Source: Bacillota bacterium (GTDB taxonomy: Bacteria > Bacillota > UBA4882 > UBA8346). From it: 64,000 nucleotides of DNA. Position 1 is the stretch's first letter, and every line of letters begins with the position of its first letter. Below are positions 1 to 8,574 of the stretch, piece after piece. The stretch is taken from NCBI GenBank assembly GCA_029776205.1, contig JAKOTQ010000061.1, forward strand, positions 27,753 through 91,752. Reading direction: 5' to 3'. The notes beneath the pieces are model-generated. The model was given only the letters and a program-made list of their open reading frames with translations. It ran no database searches and was not told the origin of the DNA. A program made the position numbers and the translations under genes.

Positions 1-1090
1 TAACGATTGCCCTGTTACCATCTGTTTCTACGACCCGTATCTCCTGTTCCTTAAATTCATCTCCTTTCACAATACGTACCCAGGTTTTATCCTTTTTGCG
101 AAAGATCGCCTGAACCGGAATGGAACTTCCCTTGACACGGCGATAAACCATAAATAACTTCTGACGCCTATCCGGCATAAACCGTATTTCCGGATGATTA
201 TTATAAAATCCTACCATCATTTTATCATTCGTCAAGGAAATTATATCAATGATTTTAATATTTCTCCAGCCATTTGTTGTTTTAACTTCCCATTCATCGC
301 CTAAACAGGGCGTCCCGACCACCCGCGGGTCAACCTTGGCCACCAGCACCTCGGTGAAAGGTTCAACCAGTTTACCAACGGGTTCACCCTTGGATATCTG
401 GGAAGGAGGAGTTTTTAAAGGGAATTTCTTTTTGAAGATATCCGCAGGCAACTGCCGGATGCTCTCCGGATTAAGCTGTTCTTCCAAACCATCGTACTCT
501 CTATAAAATATCCCAGCTGACGTCGAAGAAATGATCACGATTCCACCAGTCATATAATCCAGTTTAACCAGAGCTTTATTGGCTTCATCCCGACAATTAC
601 GAATACTCTGAACTATTCGTTGCCGTTCTTTTTCAAGTAACGCTAAATCAGCGCGGGCTGCCCCTTTATTGGACATAGCCTGGCGACGGAAAATTTCAGA
701 GTTTAACCGTTGCAGCTCCAGTTCCAAGCCATCGTTTTCACTTTGATACAAAGCCACTTTTTTAGCCAACCGCAATGCATCTTCAGGAAGATCTTCGGTG
801 GGTTCCTGACTGATCCAACCGACCACTTCACCGCAGGGAATCTTGGTCCCTGAAGGAATCCGAATCGTTAAATAACCGTCCGCCGGAGCCTGGAGTAGCG
901 TCTCATTTCGAAGATAAACCGCTTCCACCCAGCAGCCTTTTGTGATCGTTCCGGTTTCAACAATAACGGTTCTTTGTGGGAAATTCGCTACAACCAGCCA
1001 TCCTAATTCCAACATCAACAGAAAAAAGAAAATTAAAACCAAAATTCGCAACCACTTGCCCAGACGGCGCGAACGTTTATGTCGAAACAA
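1..1090 (-). CDS. HlyD-like membrane-anchored adaptor protein (partial, C-terminus beyond left edge)
   Basis: An open frame of about 363 codons runs off the left edge. The likely start is TTG at 1090, because GGAGG lies 8 bases upstream (1099-1103); it overlaps the end of pgeF by 14 bases. The protein has a basic N-terminus, one membrane segment (about residues 13-35), a lipoyl/barrel-sandwich-like stretch (residues 45-105, with QAPADGYLTIRIPSG), and a long helical coiled-coil region (about 110-175). A beta-rich part with PVGKLVEP follows. This layout matches HlyD-type periplasmic adaptor proteins that sit beside pgeF and sepF in some Clostridia. No transporter partner is visible, so the exported substrate is unknown. 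The C-terminal end is not in view. Confidence 0.75.
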   Translation of the reverse strand, partial: MFRHKRSRRLGKWLRILVLIFFFLLMLELGWLVVANFPQRTVIVETGTITKGCWVEAVYLRNETLLQAPADGYLTIRIPSGTKIPCGEVVGWISQEPTEDLPEDALRLAKKVALYQSENDGLELELQRLNSEIFRRQAMSNKGAARADLALLEKERQRIVQSIRNCRDEANKALVKLDYMTGGIVIISSTSAGIFYREYDGLEEQLNPESIRQLPADIFKKKFPLKTPPSQISKGEPVGKLVEPFTEVLVAKVDPRVVGTPCLGDEWEVKTTNGWRNIKIIDIISLTNDKMMVGFYNNHPEIRFMPDRRQKLFMVYRRVKGSSIPVQAIFRKKDKTWVRIVKGDEFKEQEIRVVETDGNRAIV

Positions 1091-1883
1091 CGTGACAACC
1101 TCCACGTAAGGCAATGACCCCCATCATTCGTCCGGTTGTTTTAGTCGCCCGGTAGGAAAAAAACGGTTCCGAATGACAGATTGTGCAAATATTGGACTGC
1201 ACAATGGCACTTTGGGGAACACCCGCCTGTTGTAATATCATCGTATTCACTGCGGCCAAATCCACAAAGGTGCCGTTGTCCTCCCGCCGAACGGCATCAG
1301 GATATTTTTCATTAAATATATCGGCTAATTCGTCACCAACCTGAAAGCATTTTCCACAAATGGCCGGACCCAAACCAATTCGGCAGTCGGCTGGATTAGT
1401 GCCAAAGGCTTCCACCATTGCTTCTAATGTTATCCGGGAAATTTCATGAAGTGTACCTCTCCAGCCGGCATGAGCGATCCCAATGGCCGGCGTCCGCGGA
1501 TCATAGAAAAAGATGGGCATACAGTCAGCCATAAATACAGCCAACGCCAATCCGGGTTCCCGAGTAATCAACCCATCCGTTTCCGGAATTAAATCGGCCA
1601 CGTCCATGACTGATTTACCGGGATAGCTCCCATCCACTAAAGCCACTCTCGTGCCATGGACCTGATACCCGGCAATCAACGGATAATCTTCCAACCCCAA
1701 ACAACGCAAAAAGCGGCGATGATTTGCCATCACACGCTCAAGGCTTTCTCCCGTATGTAAGGCCATATTCCCCGCTTTTTGATTGGAAAACCCCTGAATG
1801 ACAGAGGAATCATTTAATTCGGAACACTGGACATAACCCAGCTCACCACAACAACAACTAAACCAACGATTCAACGGATCCAC
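1077..1883 (-). CDS. pgeF: Polyphenol oxidase family / peptidoglycan editing factor PgeF (YfiH, LACC1-like)
   Basis: A 268-residue protein of the YfiH/PgeF/LACC1 family. Known members are purine nucleoside-cleaving enzymes, and PgeF in E. coli edits peptidoglycan composition. Visible landmarks are QVHG (His76), ADCMPIFFYD (Cys121), AHAGWRG (His138) and the C-terminal SYRATKTTGRMMG block; Cys and two His form the metal site in this family. The GTG start at 1883 is chosen because the domain needs this N-terminus, although its ribosome site is weak. The N-terminal loop that usually reads like GGVS is degenerate here (GFSNQKAGNM). It follows nrdG by 3 bases and is probably co-transcribed with it. 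Confidence 0.9.
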   Translation of the reverse strand: MDPLNRWFSCCCGELGYVQCSELNDSSVIQGFSNQKAGNMALHTGESLERVMANHRRFLRCLGLEDYPLIAGYQVHGTRVALVDGSYPGKSVMDVADLIPETDGLITREPGLALAVFMADCMPIFFYDPRTPAIGIAHAGWRGTLHEISRITLEAMVEAFGTNPADCRIGLGPAICGKCFQVGDELADIFNEKYPDAVRREDNGTFVDLAAVNTMILQQAGVPQSAIVQSNICTICHSEPFFSYRATKTTGRMMGVIALRGGCHVVST

Positions 1884-1886
1884 CCC

Positions 1887-2396
1887 TTAAGGCAGCCATT
1901 CGACAACTGCTCCCGACTCCAGACTCTGAGCCACTTTAATCAAGCGCTGATTGGATGAACCTCGAAATGGATGTGTCGTTGTCCGCAGACTTTGGATAAA
2001 GGGCCCATCCACCAAGACATCCGTATAGGATAACAACTCCCGGTACCCCGGCCGATCAATATGGTTCAACAATTGATCCCACTGATAGCCTGTATACACC
2101 CAAATATTCAAGTCATATTTCTTAAAATACGCCGCAAACTCCGCCAAGGCCGGCGCCTGTAAGAACGGTTCTCCACCGCTGAAAGTGATTCCGCTGATTA
2201 ACGGATTTAAGGGGATTCGTTTCAGTAACGTTTCCCCGTCCACGACTTCCCCTCCGTGAAGATCCCAGGTCTCCGGATTATGGCACCCGGGGCAGGCATG
2301 CTCACAACCTTGACAAAATATCGTATGCCGTAATCCCGGGCCGTCCACGATGCTTTCCCGAACCACACCGGCAATCCGCAATTGAATCGTCTTCAT
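1887..2396 (-). CDS. nrdG: Anaerobic ribonucleoside-triphosphate reductase activating protein
   Basis: A radical SAM activase of 169 residues that installs the glycyl radical on NrdD. The iron-sulfur motif CEHACPGC (Cys31, Cys35, Cys38) matches the family pattern CxxxCxxC. The SAM-binding GGEP motif (FSGGEPFLQ) follows, and a DGPF element sits near the end. Length is typical for NrdG. It lies 9 bases after nrdD in one operon nrdR-nrdD-nrdG, so it should be controlled by NrdR. It indicates deoxynucleotide synthesis without oxygen. Confidence 0.96.
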   Translation of the reverse strand: MKTIQLRIAGVVRESIVDGPGLRHTIFCQGCEHACPGCHNPETWDLHGGEVVDGETLLKRIPLNPLISGITFSGGEPFLQAPALAEFAAYFKKYDLNIWVYTGYQWDQLLNHIDRPGYRELLSYTDVLVDGPFIQSLRTTTHPFRGSSNQRLIKVAQSLESGAVVEWLP

Positions 2397-2405
2397 AAAA
2401 CCCTC

Positions 2406-4502
2406 TTAAATCTGGTGTTTTGCCCGGCGGTACAATTCCGCCCGCTTGGCATCATTAAACCGGTCGATAGTCGACAAATATCCGGTAATCCGGCGAATTC
2501 TGCGGATTTGCGTGGAACCGCAGGAAGGACATTCATCTTCGATAATCCCTCGATGGAAACAGCTGGTACATTCATCGATGGGGAAATTAATCCCGACATA
2601 CCCCATATTGCAATGACCCATATGCCGTAAGAGTTTTTCATAAGCCTCCAGATTGTTCACAGGCGGGGCTTCCATCTCCACATAACTGATATGACCAGCA
2701 TTGGTGAACTCATGATAGGGCCCTTCAATGCGTACCTTGTCGAAGGAAGAAATCTCATAATCCACCGGCACATGGAAACTATTGGTATAAAATTCCCGAT
2801 CCGTTACTCCGGGAATCACGCCAAAATCTCTCCGGTCAAGTTTGACAAAACGTCCGGATAAGCCTTCAGCAGGTGTCGCCAGTAAGGTATAGTTGAGATC
2901 GTATTCTTCGGCAAAGGCATCGGTTAACTTCCGCATGGTGCTGACGATCTCCAACCCTAACCGTTGCACCATCGGATCTTCTCCATGATGCTTCCCGGTC
3001 AGTCGAATTAAGGTTTCCGCCAACCCGATGAAACCAATGGAAAGGGTTCCGTGTTTAAGCACTGGAGCAATCGGATCATTGGGCCCCAGTTTTTCCGAAT
3101 CAAGATAGAGGCCTTGTCCCATTAAAAATGGCATATCCCGCACTTTCAATTTGGATTGAACCTGATAACGATGATAAAGCTGCCGCGCTGCCAACGTCAT
3201 CACCGACTCCAGTTCCCGGAAGAAAGCCTCTAACTCACCGCCGGACTTAATGGCCAGCCGAGGCAGGTTAATCGTTGTAAAGGATAAGTTCCCCCGGCCG
3301 GTACTGACAGAAGCCCCATGCCGGTTAGCCAACACCCGGGTACGGCAGCCCATATATGATGCTTCATCCCCAAAGGGACGGTTAAAAGACGAATCCATAA
3401 AAGCGAACGTAGGATTGAGCCGTTGGGCCGACACCCGCATCGCCAACTGGAAGAGATCATAGTTGGGATCACCGGGATCAAAGTTCACACCATGCTTCAA
3501 CCGGAAGATAATATTGGGGAAAATCGGAGTCTCCCCATGGCCCAATCCTTTTTCATAAGCTAACAGCAAAGATCGGGTAACCAACCGTCCTTCCGGCGTG
3601 GTATCGCAACCCAAGTTGATGCTGCTGAAAGGCACCTGAGCTCCAGCCCGGCTATGCATGGAGTTTAAGTTATAAATCAATGCCTCCATAGCTTGATAAA
3701 CTTCATCTTCCGATGCGCCAGCCACAAACTTGGCCATATCCCGATCAAAGAAAGCGAAAGACTGTCCGCCGTGCATATCATTTTGCGAGCTTTGCAAAAT
3801 GATCGCAGCCAAAGCCGTCGCCGAACTCGGACGCTTCGGGGGCCGAATAAAGCCATGGCCGTTATTGAATCCGTTTTCTAAAAGCCGGGCCAGAGGAATT
3901 TGAACGCAAGTCAACGTTTTCCCGTAAAAATCCAAGTCATGAATATGATAATCCCCTTCAATATGCGCCCGGGCCATCTCTTCCGGGATTAACCGGTTCA
4001 GATAATATTGTTTACTGGCAGCTGACGCAATTTGCAACATCTTGGCAGACGGGGAATTGCTGATATTCGCATTTTCCCGGCTGGTTTCCACCAGGATATC
4101 TTGTACGATATCCATCAGTTCTGAACGGGCTTCCCGCATCCGGGTACGGCGATCCCGATACAATATGTAAGCTTTCGCAGTCTTCGCATGGCCCGTTTCG
4201 ATTAATATTTTTTCGACCGCATCTTGTACATCTTCCACGGTCGGAACGATCATTCCCAGTTTCTTCGTTAAATATTGAACTACGACTTCGGCGAGTTCTT
4301 CGGCTAACTGCCGATCCTCACCGCCAATAGCCTTCGCTGCTTTAAAAATAGCAGCCGCAATCTTCGACGAATCAAACTCAACGACCCGGCCATCCCTCTT
4401 TCGAATGGAATGAAAAGTCTTTTCCGGACTCCGTTTCATAAATTGCACAACATTCGGAGCTTCTTCAAAATCCATTTTTAACTCCATTGAATTCTTTGCC
4501 AT
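2406..4502 (-). CDS. nrdD: Anaerobic (class III) ribonucleoside-triphosphate reductase
   Basis: A 698-residue class III reductase that makes dNTPs anaerobically using a glycyl radical. An N-terminal ATP-cone (about residues 28-120, starting SIRKRDGRVVEFD) gives allosteric control. The C-terminus holds the zinc site CTSCFHRG ... CPSCG and the glycyl radical motif RRITGYLS with the radical glycine near residue 674. The ATG at 4502 overlaps the TGA of nrdR as TGATG, so translation is coupled. Activated by NrdG just downstream. No oxygen-dependent reductase is in the window. Confidence 0.97.
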   Translation of the reverse strand: MAKNSMELKMDFEEAPNVVQFMKRSPEKTFHSIRKRDGRVVEFDSSKIAAAIFKAAKAIGGEDRQLAEELAEVVVQYLTKKLGMIVPTVEDVQDAVEKILIETGHAKTAKAYILYRDRRTRMREARSELMDIVQDILVETSRENANISNSPSAKMLQIASAASKQYYLNRLIPEEMARAHIEGDYHIHDLDFYGKTLTCVQIPLARLLENGFNNGHGFIRPPKRPSSATALAAIILQSSQNDMHGGQSFAFFDRDMAKFVAGASEDEVYQAMEALIYNLNSMHSRAGAQVPFSSINLGCDTTPEGRLVTRSLLLAYEKGLGHGETPIFPNIIFRLKHGVNFDPGDPNYDLFQLAMRVSAQRLNPTFAFMDSSFNRPFGDEASYMGCRTRVLANRHGASVSTGRGNLSFTTINLPRLAIKSGGELEAFFRELESVMTLAARQLYHRYQVQSKLKVRDMPFLMGQGLYLDSEKLGPNDPIAPVLKHGTLSIGFIGLAETLIRLTGKHHGEDPMVQRLGLEIVSTMRKLTDAFAEEYDLNYTLLATPAEGLSGRFVKLDRRDFGVIPGVTDREFYTNSFHVPVDYEISSFDKVRIEGPYHEFTNAGHISYVEMEAPPVNNLEAYEKLLRHMGHCNMGYVGINFPIDECTSCFHRGIIEDECPSCGSTQIRRIRRITGYLSTIDRFNDAKRAELYRRAKHQI

Positions 4503-4981
4503 CAGCTTTTCTCCTCCGGTTTTTCGTTTCGTTTATCCAAAAACTCTTGCAATTCCCGCATCAACGTTTCCACATCCTTAAACTCGCGATGTACCGAAGC
4601 AAACCGAACATAAGCAACGCCATCCAACTTTTTCAGTTCGGCCATAATCAGCTCACCGATATCCGTGGAACGCACTTCCGGCTCCATCCGGTTTCGTAAT
4701 TCCCGTTCGACTGTATCAATCAAACGTTCAATGGTGATAATCGAAACCGGCCGCTTTTCGCAGGCTTTGAGCAATCCATTGCGAATCTTCTGTCGGTCAA
4801 AGGTCTCCCGGCGATCATCTTTTTTAATCACAATTAACGGCGTTTCCTCAATCCGTTCGTAGGTCGTAAAACGCCGTTGACATTCTAAACATTCCCGCCG
4901 CCTGCGAATGGCATTATTTTCATCCGATGCTCGGGAATCAATGACTTTGCTGTCGGATCGGCCACAATAAGGACAAAGCAT
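4502..4981 (-). CDS. nrdR: Transcriptional repressor NrdR
   Basis: A 159-residue regulator with an N-terminal zinc ribbon (Cys3, Cys6, Cys31, Cys34, reading MLCPYCG and CLECQRRFTTYER) and an ATP-cone of about 90 residues that senses ATP/dATP. NrdR represses ribonucleotide reductase genes by binding paired NrdR boxes. It is the first gene of the nrdR-nrdD-nrdG operon. Its ribosome site AAGGAGG lies just before the ATG. Two box-like sites overlap its own promoter, so the operon probably regulates itself. Confidence 0.97.
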   Translation of the reverse strand: MLCPYCGRSDSKVIDSRASDENNAIRRRRECLECQRRFTTYERIEETPLIVIKKDDRRETFDRQKIRNGLLKACEKRPVSIITIERLIDTVERELRNRMEPEVRSTDIGELIMAELKKLDGVAYVRFASVHREFKDVETLMRELQEFLDKRNEKPEEKS

Positions 4982-4996
4982 CCTTCAGCCTCCTTA

Positions 4997-5012
4997 ATAC
5001 CACATCTTGTAT
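4997..5012 (-). promoter_or_regulatory. Downstream NrdR-box-like site (weaker)
   Basis: The plus-strand sequence ATACCACATCTTGTAT is a weaker match to the NrdR box. It is offset by exactly 32 bases from the stronger site, close to the three-helical-turn spacing known for NrdR box pairs. It lies at the expected transcription start region. Confidence 0.4.
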
Positions 5013-5020
5013 CAATTAAT

Positions 5021-5049
5021 ATTATATAACCCAATATATGGCGTGTCCA
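5021..5049 (-). promoter_or_regulatory. Promoter of nrdR-nrdD-nrdG operon
   Basis: On the minus strand a TGGACA element (5044-5049, 5 of 6 matches to TTGACA) is followed after exactly 17 bases by a perfect TATAAT (5021-5026). This is a sigma-A type promoter placed about 30 bases upstream of the nrdR start. Confidence 0.7.
5029..5044 (-). promoter_or_regulatory. Upstream NrdR-box-like site
   Basis: The plus-strand sequence ACCCAATATATGGCGT matches the NrdR box consensus (ACAC-W-ATATNTWG-TGT) at most positions. It fills the spacer between the -35 and -10 elements, so binding would block RNA polymerase. Its partner site lies 32 bases away. Confidence 0.55.
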
Positions 5050-5310
5050 GTTTTTTCTTCCCTAAATATGGCTGAAAGTTTCGATTTACACCCTTTTTTA
5101 CCGGGATACCTCGGAAATTGCAAAAAATCATCTTGTTGCATTATAAGTAATAATTGCGCAAAACTCAACCTCTGAGATGCCGATAATATGATACTTTTTG
5201 CCGGAATATACTTCCAGCATTGTTAGTCGGATAGACACAGCCATTTTTTTGAGAAATATCCTGGAATCATCGTTCAAATTACCGTTCATAAAACCTATAA
5301 GTTTGTCCCC
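5050..5310. other. Intergenic stretch without a gene
   Basis: Between the nrdR promoter and the ygiQ terminator no convincing open frame, ribosome site or RNA gene was seen on either strand. Confidence 0.5.
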
Positions 5311-5345
5311 AAAAAATCAGAGCCCAACAATAAACGTTAGGCTCT
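5311..5345 (-). terminator. Rho-independent terminator after the YgiQ gene
   Basis: On the minus strand AGAGCC and GGCTCT (5319-5324 and 5340-5345) pair, extended by AAC/GTT around one mismatch, and are followed by a run of six T. It lies about 30 bases past the stop of the YgiQ gene. Confidence 0.75.
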
Positions 5346-5377
5346 TCCGGACACTCCCAAATACCCTGTTACTTTAA

Positions 5378-7342
5378 TTAACCTCTGCGTTTAGACGCTG
5401 CACCCCGGGTAACAGTACGACCCTTGGGTTCCCGTTGAGTTCCCCCAAAACTGGGTTTTTCCTTCGACCTATTCCCGGCCTTTTTCCCGGGTTTAACCCC
5501 GGCTTTTGCTCCTTTATCTCCTTTCGGCCTGCCTGGCGGCCGGATCAGGCACTTAGGCCCATAGCCGATCAGGTCTTCCCGCCCCGCCAGAGTAAGGGCT
5601 TCATAGACCAATTTATAGTTAGACGGTTTCCGATATTGCAAGAGTGCCCGCTGCATCGCCTTTTCCTTCGGCGATTTGGGCACATACACCTTTTCCATGG
5701 TCCGCGGATCCAATCCAGTATAAAACATACACGTGGAAAGGCTCCCCGGCGTCGGATAAAAGTCCTGAACCTGCTCCGGCGTATACCTGATATCTCTCAA
5801 GTATTCCGCCAGTTCAATGGCTGCCGCCAAATCACTGCCAGGATGGCTCGACAACAAATACGGCACCAAATATTGCTCTTTTCCCAGTTTCCGGTTGATC
5901 TCATAAAACTTTTTGACGAACCGGTCATAAACAGCCCGGCCGGGTTTACCCATCCGGCTTAACACCCGGTCGACCACATGTTCCGGCGCCACTTTCAACT
6001 GGCCGCTGACATGATGTTCGCAAAGTTCCTCGAAAAAGGTATCATCTTTATCGAGCATTAGATAATCATAACGAATTCCGGACCGGATAAAAACCTTTTT
6101 CACTTCGGGCAATTCCCGCAATTTCCGAAGCAGTTGCAAATATTCGCTGTGATCAACGACCAGATGCCGGCAACCGCCTTTATCCATACACTGTTTACCT
6201 TTACAAGTTCCCTGTTTGGCTTGCACCCTACAGGCCGGATTGCGGAAATTAGCCGTAGGCCCTCCCACGTCATGAATATATCCTTTAAAATTATCCATCC
6301 ATACCAATTTCTTTGCTTCGGCAAGGATCGACGCTTGGCTCCGCTTTTGAATGATCCGGCCCTGATGGAAGGTGAGTGCACAAAAAGAGCATCCCCCAAA
6401 ACATCCCCGGTGGCTGGTAATACTGAATCCCACTTCTTGAATGGCCGGGACACCGCCCTCAGCCTCGTAAACCGGATGATAGGTCCTTTGATAAGGCAAA
6501 GCATAAACCCGGTCCATCTCCTCCACGGTGAGCGGCAGAGCCGGAGGGTTTTGTACCAGATACCGGTTCCCGTGGGGTTGAACCAAAATGTTGCCCCGGA
6601 TGGGATCCTGCTCATCATATTGGATTTTAAAAGCCTCCGCATAGCGCACTTTATCCGATTTTACCTCTTCAAAAGAAGGCACCATCACCGTTTTGACACT
6701 TTTCTCAAGGCCCGTCAGATCATCTGTCAGATAACAAGTGCCCCGGACATCCCGGATCTCTTGGATCCTTTCACCTTTGGCCAAGCGGGCGGCAACTTCC
6801 AGTATCGGCTTTTCGCCCATGCCATAGATCAACAGATCCGCCTTGGAATCCACCAAAATCGAGCGGCGTACCGAATCGCTCCAATAATCGTAATGGGCAA
6901 ACCGCCGCAGACTGGCTTCGGTTCCGCCCAAAATCACTGGAATATCCTTAAAGGCCTCCCGAACCCGGTTGGTATACACGATAACCGCCCGGTCCGGGCG
7001 CATTCCCGCTTTTCCGCCGGGAGCATATACATCTTCGCTCCGCGGCTTCTTGCTGGCAGTATAGTGATTCACCATACTGTCGATAACGCCGGAGGAGATC
7101 AACACGGCATATTTAGGCCGCCCCATCACCTCAAAATCGCGGGTACTCCGCCAATCCGGCAACGCAATGATACCCACCCGGTAGCCTTCGCTCTCCAACA
7201 ACCGGGAGATAATGGCAGTCCCGAAACTGGGATGATCCACATAAGCATCTCCGCTAATCAATAAAAAATCCAGCTGGTCCCATCCCCGCTCTGCCATATC
7301 AGCCCGGGAAATGGGTAAGAATTGATTACGATGTTTCATCAT
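5378..7342 (-). CDS. YgiQ family radical SAM protein
   Basis: A 654-residue protein of the YgiQ (UPF0313) family. An N-terminal cobalamin-binding-like domain ([16 protein letters not shown], then [10 protein letters not shown]) precedes the radical SAM core with CFGGCSFC near residue 312, followed by the family's SHPGSD and TPGS blocks. The biochemical reaction of YgiQ is not established. The last 50 residues are a low-complexity Lys/Gly/Arg-rich tail (many GKK, KGAK and RG motifs), perhaps RNA-binding. Its own terminator sits downstream and the barrel-protein terminator upstream, so it is probably monocistronic. Confidence 0.92.
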   Translation of the reverse strand: MMKHRNQFLPISRADMAERGWDQLDFLLISGDAYVDHPSFGTAIISRLLESEGYRVGIIALPDWRSTRDFEVMGRPKYAVLISSGVIDSMVNHYTASKKPRSEDVYAPGGKAGMRPDRAVIVYTNRVREAFKDIPVILGGTEASLRRFAHYDYWSDSVRRSILVDSKADLLIYGMGEKPILEVAARLAKGERIQEIRDVRGTCYLTDDLTGLEKSVKTVMVPSFEEVKSDKVRYAEAFKIQYDEQDPIRGNILVQPHGNRYLVQNPPALPLTVEEMDRVYALPYQRTYHPVYEAEGGVPAIQEVGFSITSHRGCFGGCSFCALTFHQGRIIQKRSQASILAEAKKLVWMDNFKGYIHDVGGPTANFRNPACRVQAKQGTCKGKQCMDKGGCRHLVVDHSEYLQLLRKLRELPEVKKVFIRSGIRYDYLMLDKDDTFFEELCEHHVSGQLKVAPEHVVDRVLSRMGKPGRAVYDRFVKKFYEINRKLGKEQYLVPYLLSSHPGSDLAAAIELAEYLRDIRYTPEQVQDFYPTPGSLSTCMFYTGLDPRTMEKVYVPKSPKEKAMQRALLQYRKPSNYKLVYEALTLAGREDLIGYGPKCLIRPPGRPKGDKGAKAGVKPGKKAGNRSKEKPSFGGTQREPKGRTVTRGAASKRRG

Positions 7343-7429
7343 AGGGCTATTTTACCCTGACCGTGCTGAAGATACAAGTAATTTTCATTTTACAGTTTGA
7401 TGTGGAAAGTTGACAGTTGCAAAAGATAA

Positions 7430-7469
7430 AACAACAAAAAAGCAGCCCGTAGGCTGCTTTTTTGTTGTT
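7430..7469 (-). terminator. Strong symmetric terminator after the barrel protein gene
   Basis: A perfect 18-bp inverted repeat (7430-7447 with 7452-7469) has a four-base loop. The GC core GCAGCC is flanked by A6/T6, so it can terminate in both directions. It lies 12 bases past the stop of the gene at 7482. Confidence 0.9.
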
Positions 7470-7481
7470 GATTAGGGTTAT

Positions 7482-8273
7482 TTAGAACGTGTAACCAAGG
7501 GTCAACTGATTGAAATCTGCAGAATTGGTTTTGAATTCAGCGCTGATGTTTTTGGTTACGTTGTAACCAACTTTAGCTGCCCAATCATCATTGTCCAGGT
7601 TGTATTCGCCACGGACGCTGACTTTGTCTTGGGTGTATGCGGCACCGATCAACGCTTGTTCATCAGATGTGTTCACCGGGTTACCATACTCACCATAGAT
7701 GGTCACGGACTCGGTAGGTTGGGCTTCAACCTGCCATACCAATGCTGCGTCACCAGTCTTCAGATCCTGGTAGTTCACACCAACAGTGATCATCGGAGAG
7801 ATTTTGTAATCGAGCTCAATCTGGTAAGCGCCGTTGTCAGCTTCGACTTGACCTAAGTCACCAACGGTTTCATACGACTGAACACCGATTTCCAAATTGA
7901 TCTTTTCGCCCAAGTTCGGCGAAATATTGACAGCAAACGGAGCTTTCATCTCATGGAAGTTGGCGCCGTCCATCATATCCATAACGCTCGGGTTGTTTCC
8001 AAATTGTCCAACCTGAACAGTGACCAAGTCACTCTTGTACGTTAAACTGGCTTCATCGACTTGAACCAAATCCATAAGATCGGACTCCAAGGTCAAATTG
8101 TAATCAATATTGGTGTTCAATTTGCCATCCATACTGATTTCGGTTTCAAGAGCACTGGCATGTTCCGTGAGTTTGTATTCAACTTCACCGGAGATAGCAG
8201 GGGCTGCAGATACTGCGATTGCTGTGGAGAATACCATGGTTAAGGTGAGAATGGGTGCGATGAATTTCTTCAT
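7482..8273 (-). CDS. Secreted beta-barrel (porin-like) outer membrane protein, putative
   Basis: A 263-residue protein. The start ATG at 8273 is preceded by AGGAGG with 7-base spacing, so the longer frame to 8324 is rejected. It has a clear signal peptide (MKKFIAPILTLTMVFSTAIA, cleavage near VSA-AP). The mature part alternates polar and hydrophobic residues in repeated beta-strands (for example ITVGVNYQDLK, VSVRGEYNLD, ISAEFKTNSADF). It ends in TLGYTF, an aromatic C-terminal residue typical of barrels inserted by BamA. It has one Met-rich loop (VMDMMDGANFHEM). I recognise no specific family; a small porin is the best guess. It has a strong promoter, a long leader and a strong terminator, as for an abundant protein. 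An outer membrane protein in a spore former implies a diderm cell envelope. Confidence 0.7.
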   Translation of the reverse strand: MKKFIAPILTLTMVFSTAIAVSAAPAISGEVEYKLTEHASALETEISMDGKLNTNIDYNLTLESDLMDLVQVDEASLTYKSDLVTVQVGQFGNNPSVMDMMDGANFHEMKAPFAVNISPNLGEKINLEIGVQSYETVGDLGQVEADNGAYQIELDYKISPMITVGVNYQDLKTGDAALVWQVEAQPTESVTIYGEYGNPVNTSDEQALIGAAYTQDKVSVRGEYNLDNDDWAAKVGYNVTKNISAEFKTNSADFNQLTLGYTF

Positions 8274-8413
8274 TGTGTTGCCTCCTAGAATGTTGTTTTG
8301 TTGAAATGCTGCGATGAAAACCATGAATCGAAACCACGTTACAACGACATCGGTACCTTGCTTCCTTTAAGCGGCCCCTTTGTTTAACCGGATGAAGTTT
8401 TCAAGGTTCCTTG
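8274..8413 (-). promoter_or_regulatory. Long 5' leader of the barrel protein mRNA
   Basis: About 140 bases separate the predicted transcription start from the ATG. The leader contains short self-complementary elements, such as CAAGG/CCTTG near its start, GCTT/AAGC, and GGTACC, and ends with the ribosome site AGGAGG (8282-8287). It could hold an RNA regulator, but no known riboswitch class is matched with confidence. Confidence 0.35.
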
Positions 8414-8419
8414 GTTGTA

Positions 8420-8448
8420 ATTCTACACTTTAGCTGCATAAATGTGAA
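8420..8448 (-). promoter_or_regulatory. Promoter of the barrel protein gene
   Basis: Minus-strand TTCACA (8443-8448, 5 of 6 to TTGACA), 17-base spacer, then TAGAAT (8420-8425). An overlapping alternative is TTGCGT with TAAAGT, which is a poorer match. Confidence 0.6.
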
Positions 8449-8473
8449 TACGCAAAATTTTTCCGGTTAACTA

Positions 8474-8494
8474 CATAATTATGTTGCGCATAAT
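8474..8494. promoter_or_regulatory. Overlapping dyads upstream of the barrel promoter, possible operator
   Basis: Two interlocked inverted repeats share bases: CATAATTATG (8474-8483) and ATTATG-TTGCG-CATAAT (8478-8494). They lie about 25 bases upstream of the -35 element, a position typical for an activator or repressor site. The cognate protein is unknown. Confidence 0.35.
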
Positions 8495-8517
8495 GGAAAA
8501 AGAGGATCCGGTCACCA

Positions 8518-8548
8518 TAAAAAAATAAGCATTGTCCCGGTAGACAAT
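8518..8548 (-). terminator. Terminator after the Xer recombinase gene
   Basis: Minus strand: ATTGTC (8543-8548 arm) pairs with GACAAT (8531-8536 arm) and is followed by TTATTTTTTT. It lies about 27 bases past the recombinase stop codon. Confidence 0.65.
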
Positions 8549-8574
8549 ACAATTTAATTCGTACCATTCGTCGT

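Noticed and set aside
5435..5962. 175-codon plus-strand frame
   Set aside because: Antisense shadow of the Lys/Gly-rich end of the YgiQ gene.
6134..7264. 376-codon open frame on the plus strand
   Set aside because: It lies fully antisense to the YgiQ gene, has no ribosome site and no recognisable domain; it is a codon-bias shadow.
8274..8413. Confident cyclic di-GMP-I riboswitch call
   Set aside because: Only short strings match; the long P3 arm and tetraloop/receptor are missing. Kept as a low-confidence finding only.
8339..8420. Long-range TTACAAC/GTTGTAA pairing as a riboswitch P1 stem
   Set aside because: One arm lies between the -10 element and the predicted transcription start, so it is probably not in the RNA.
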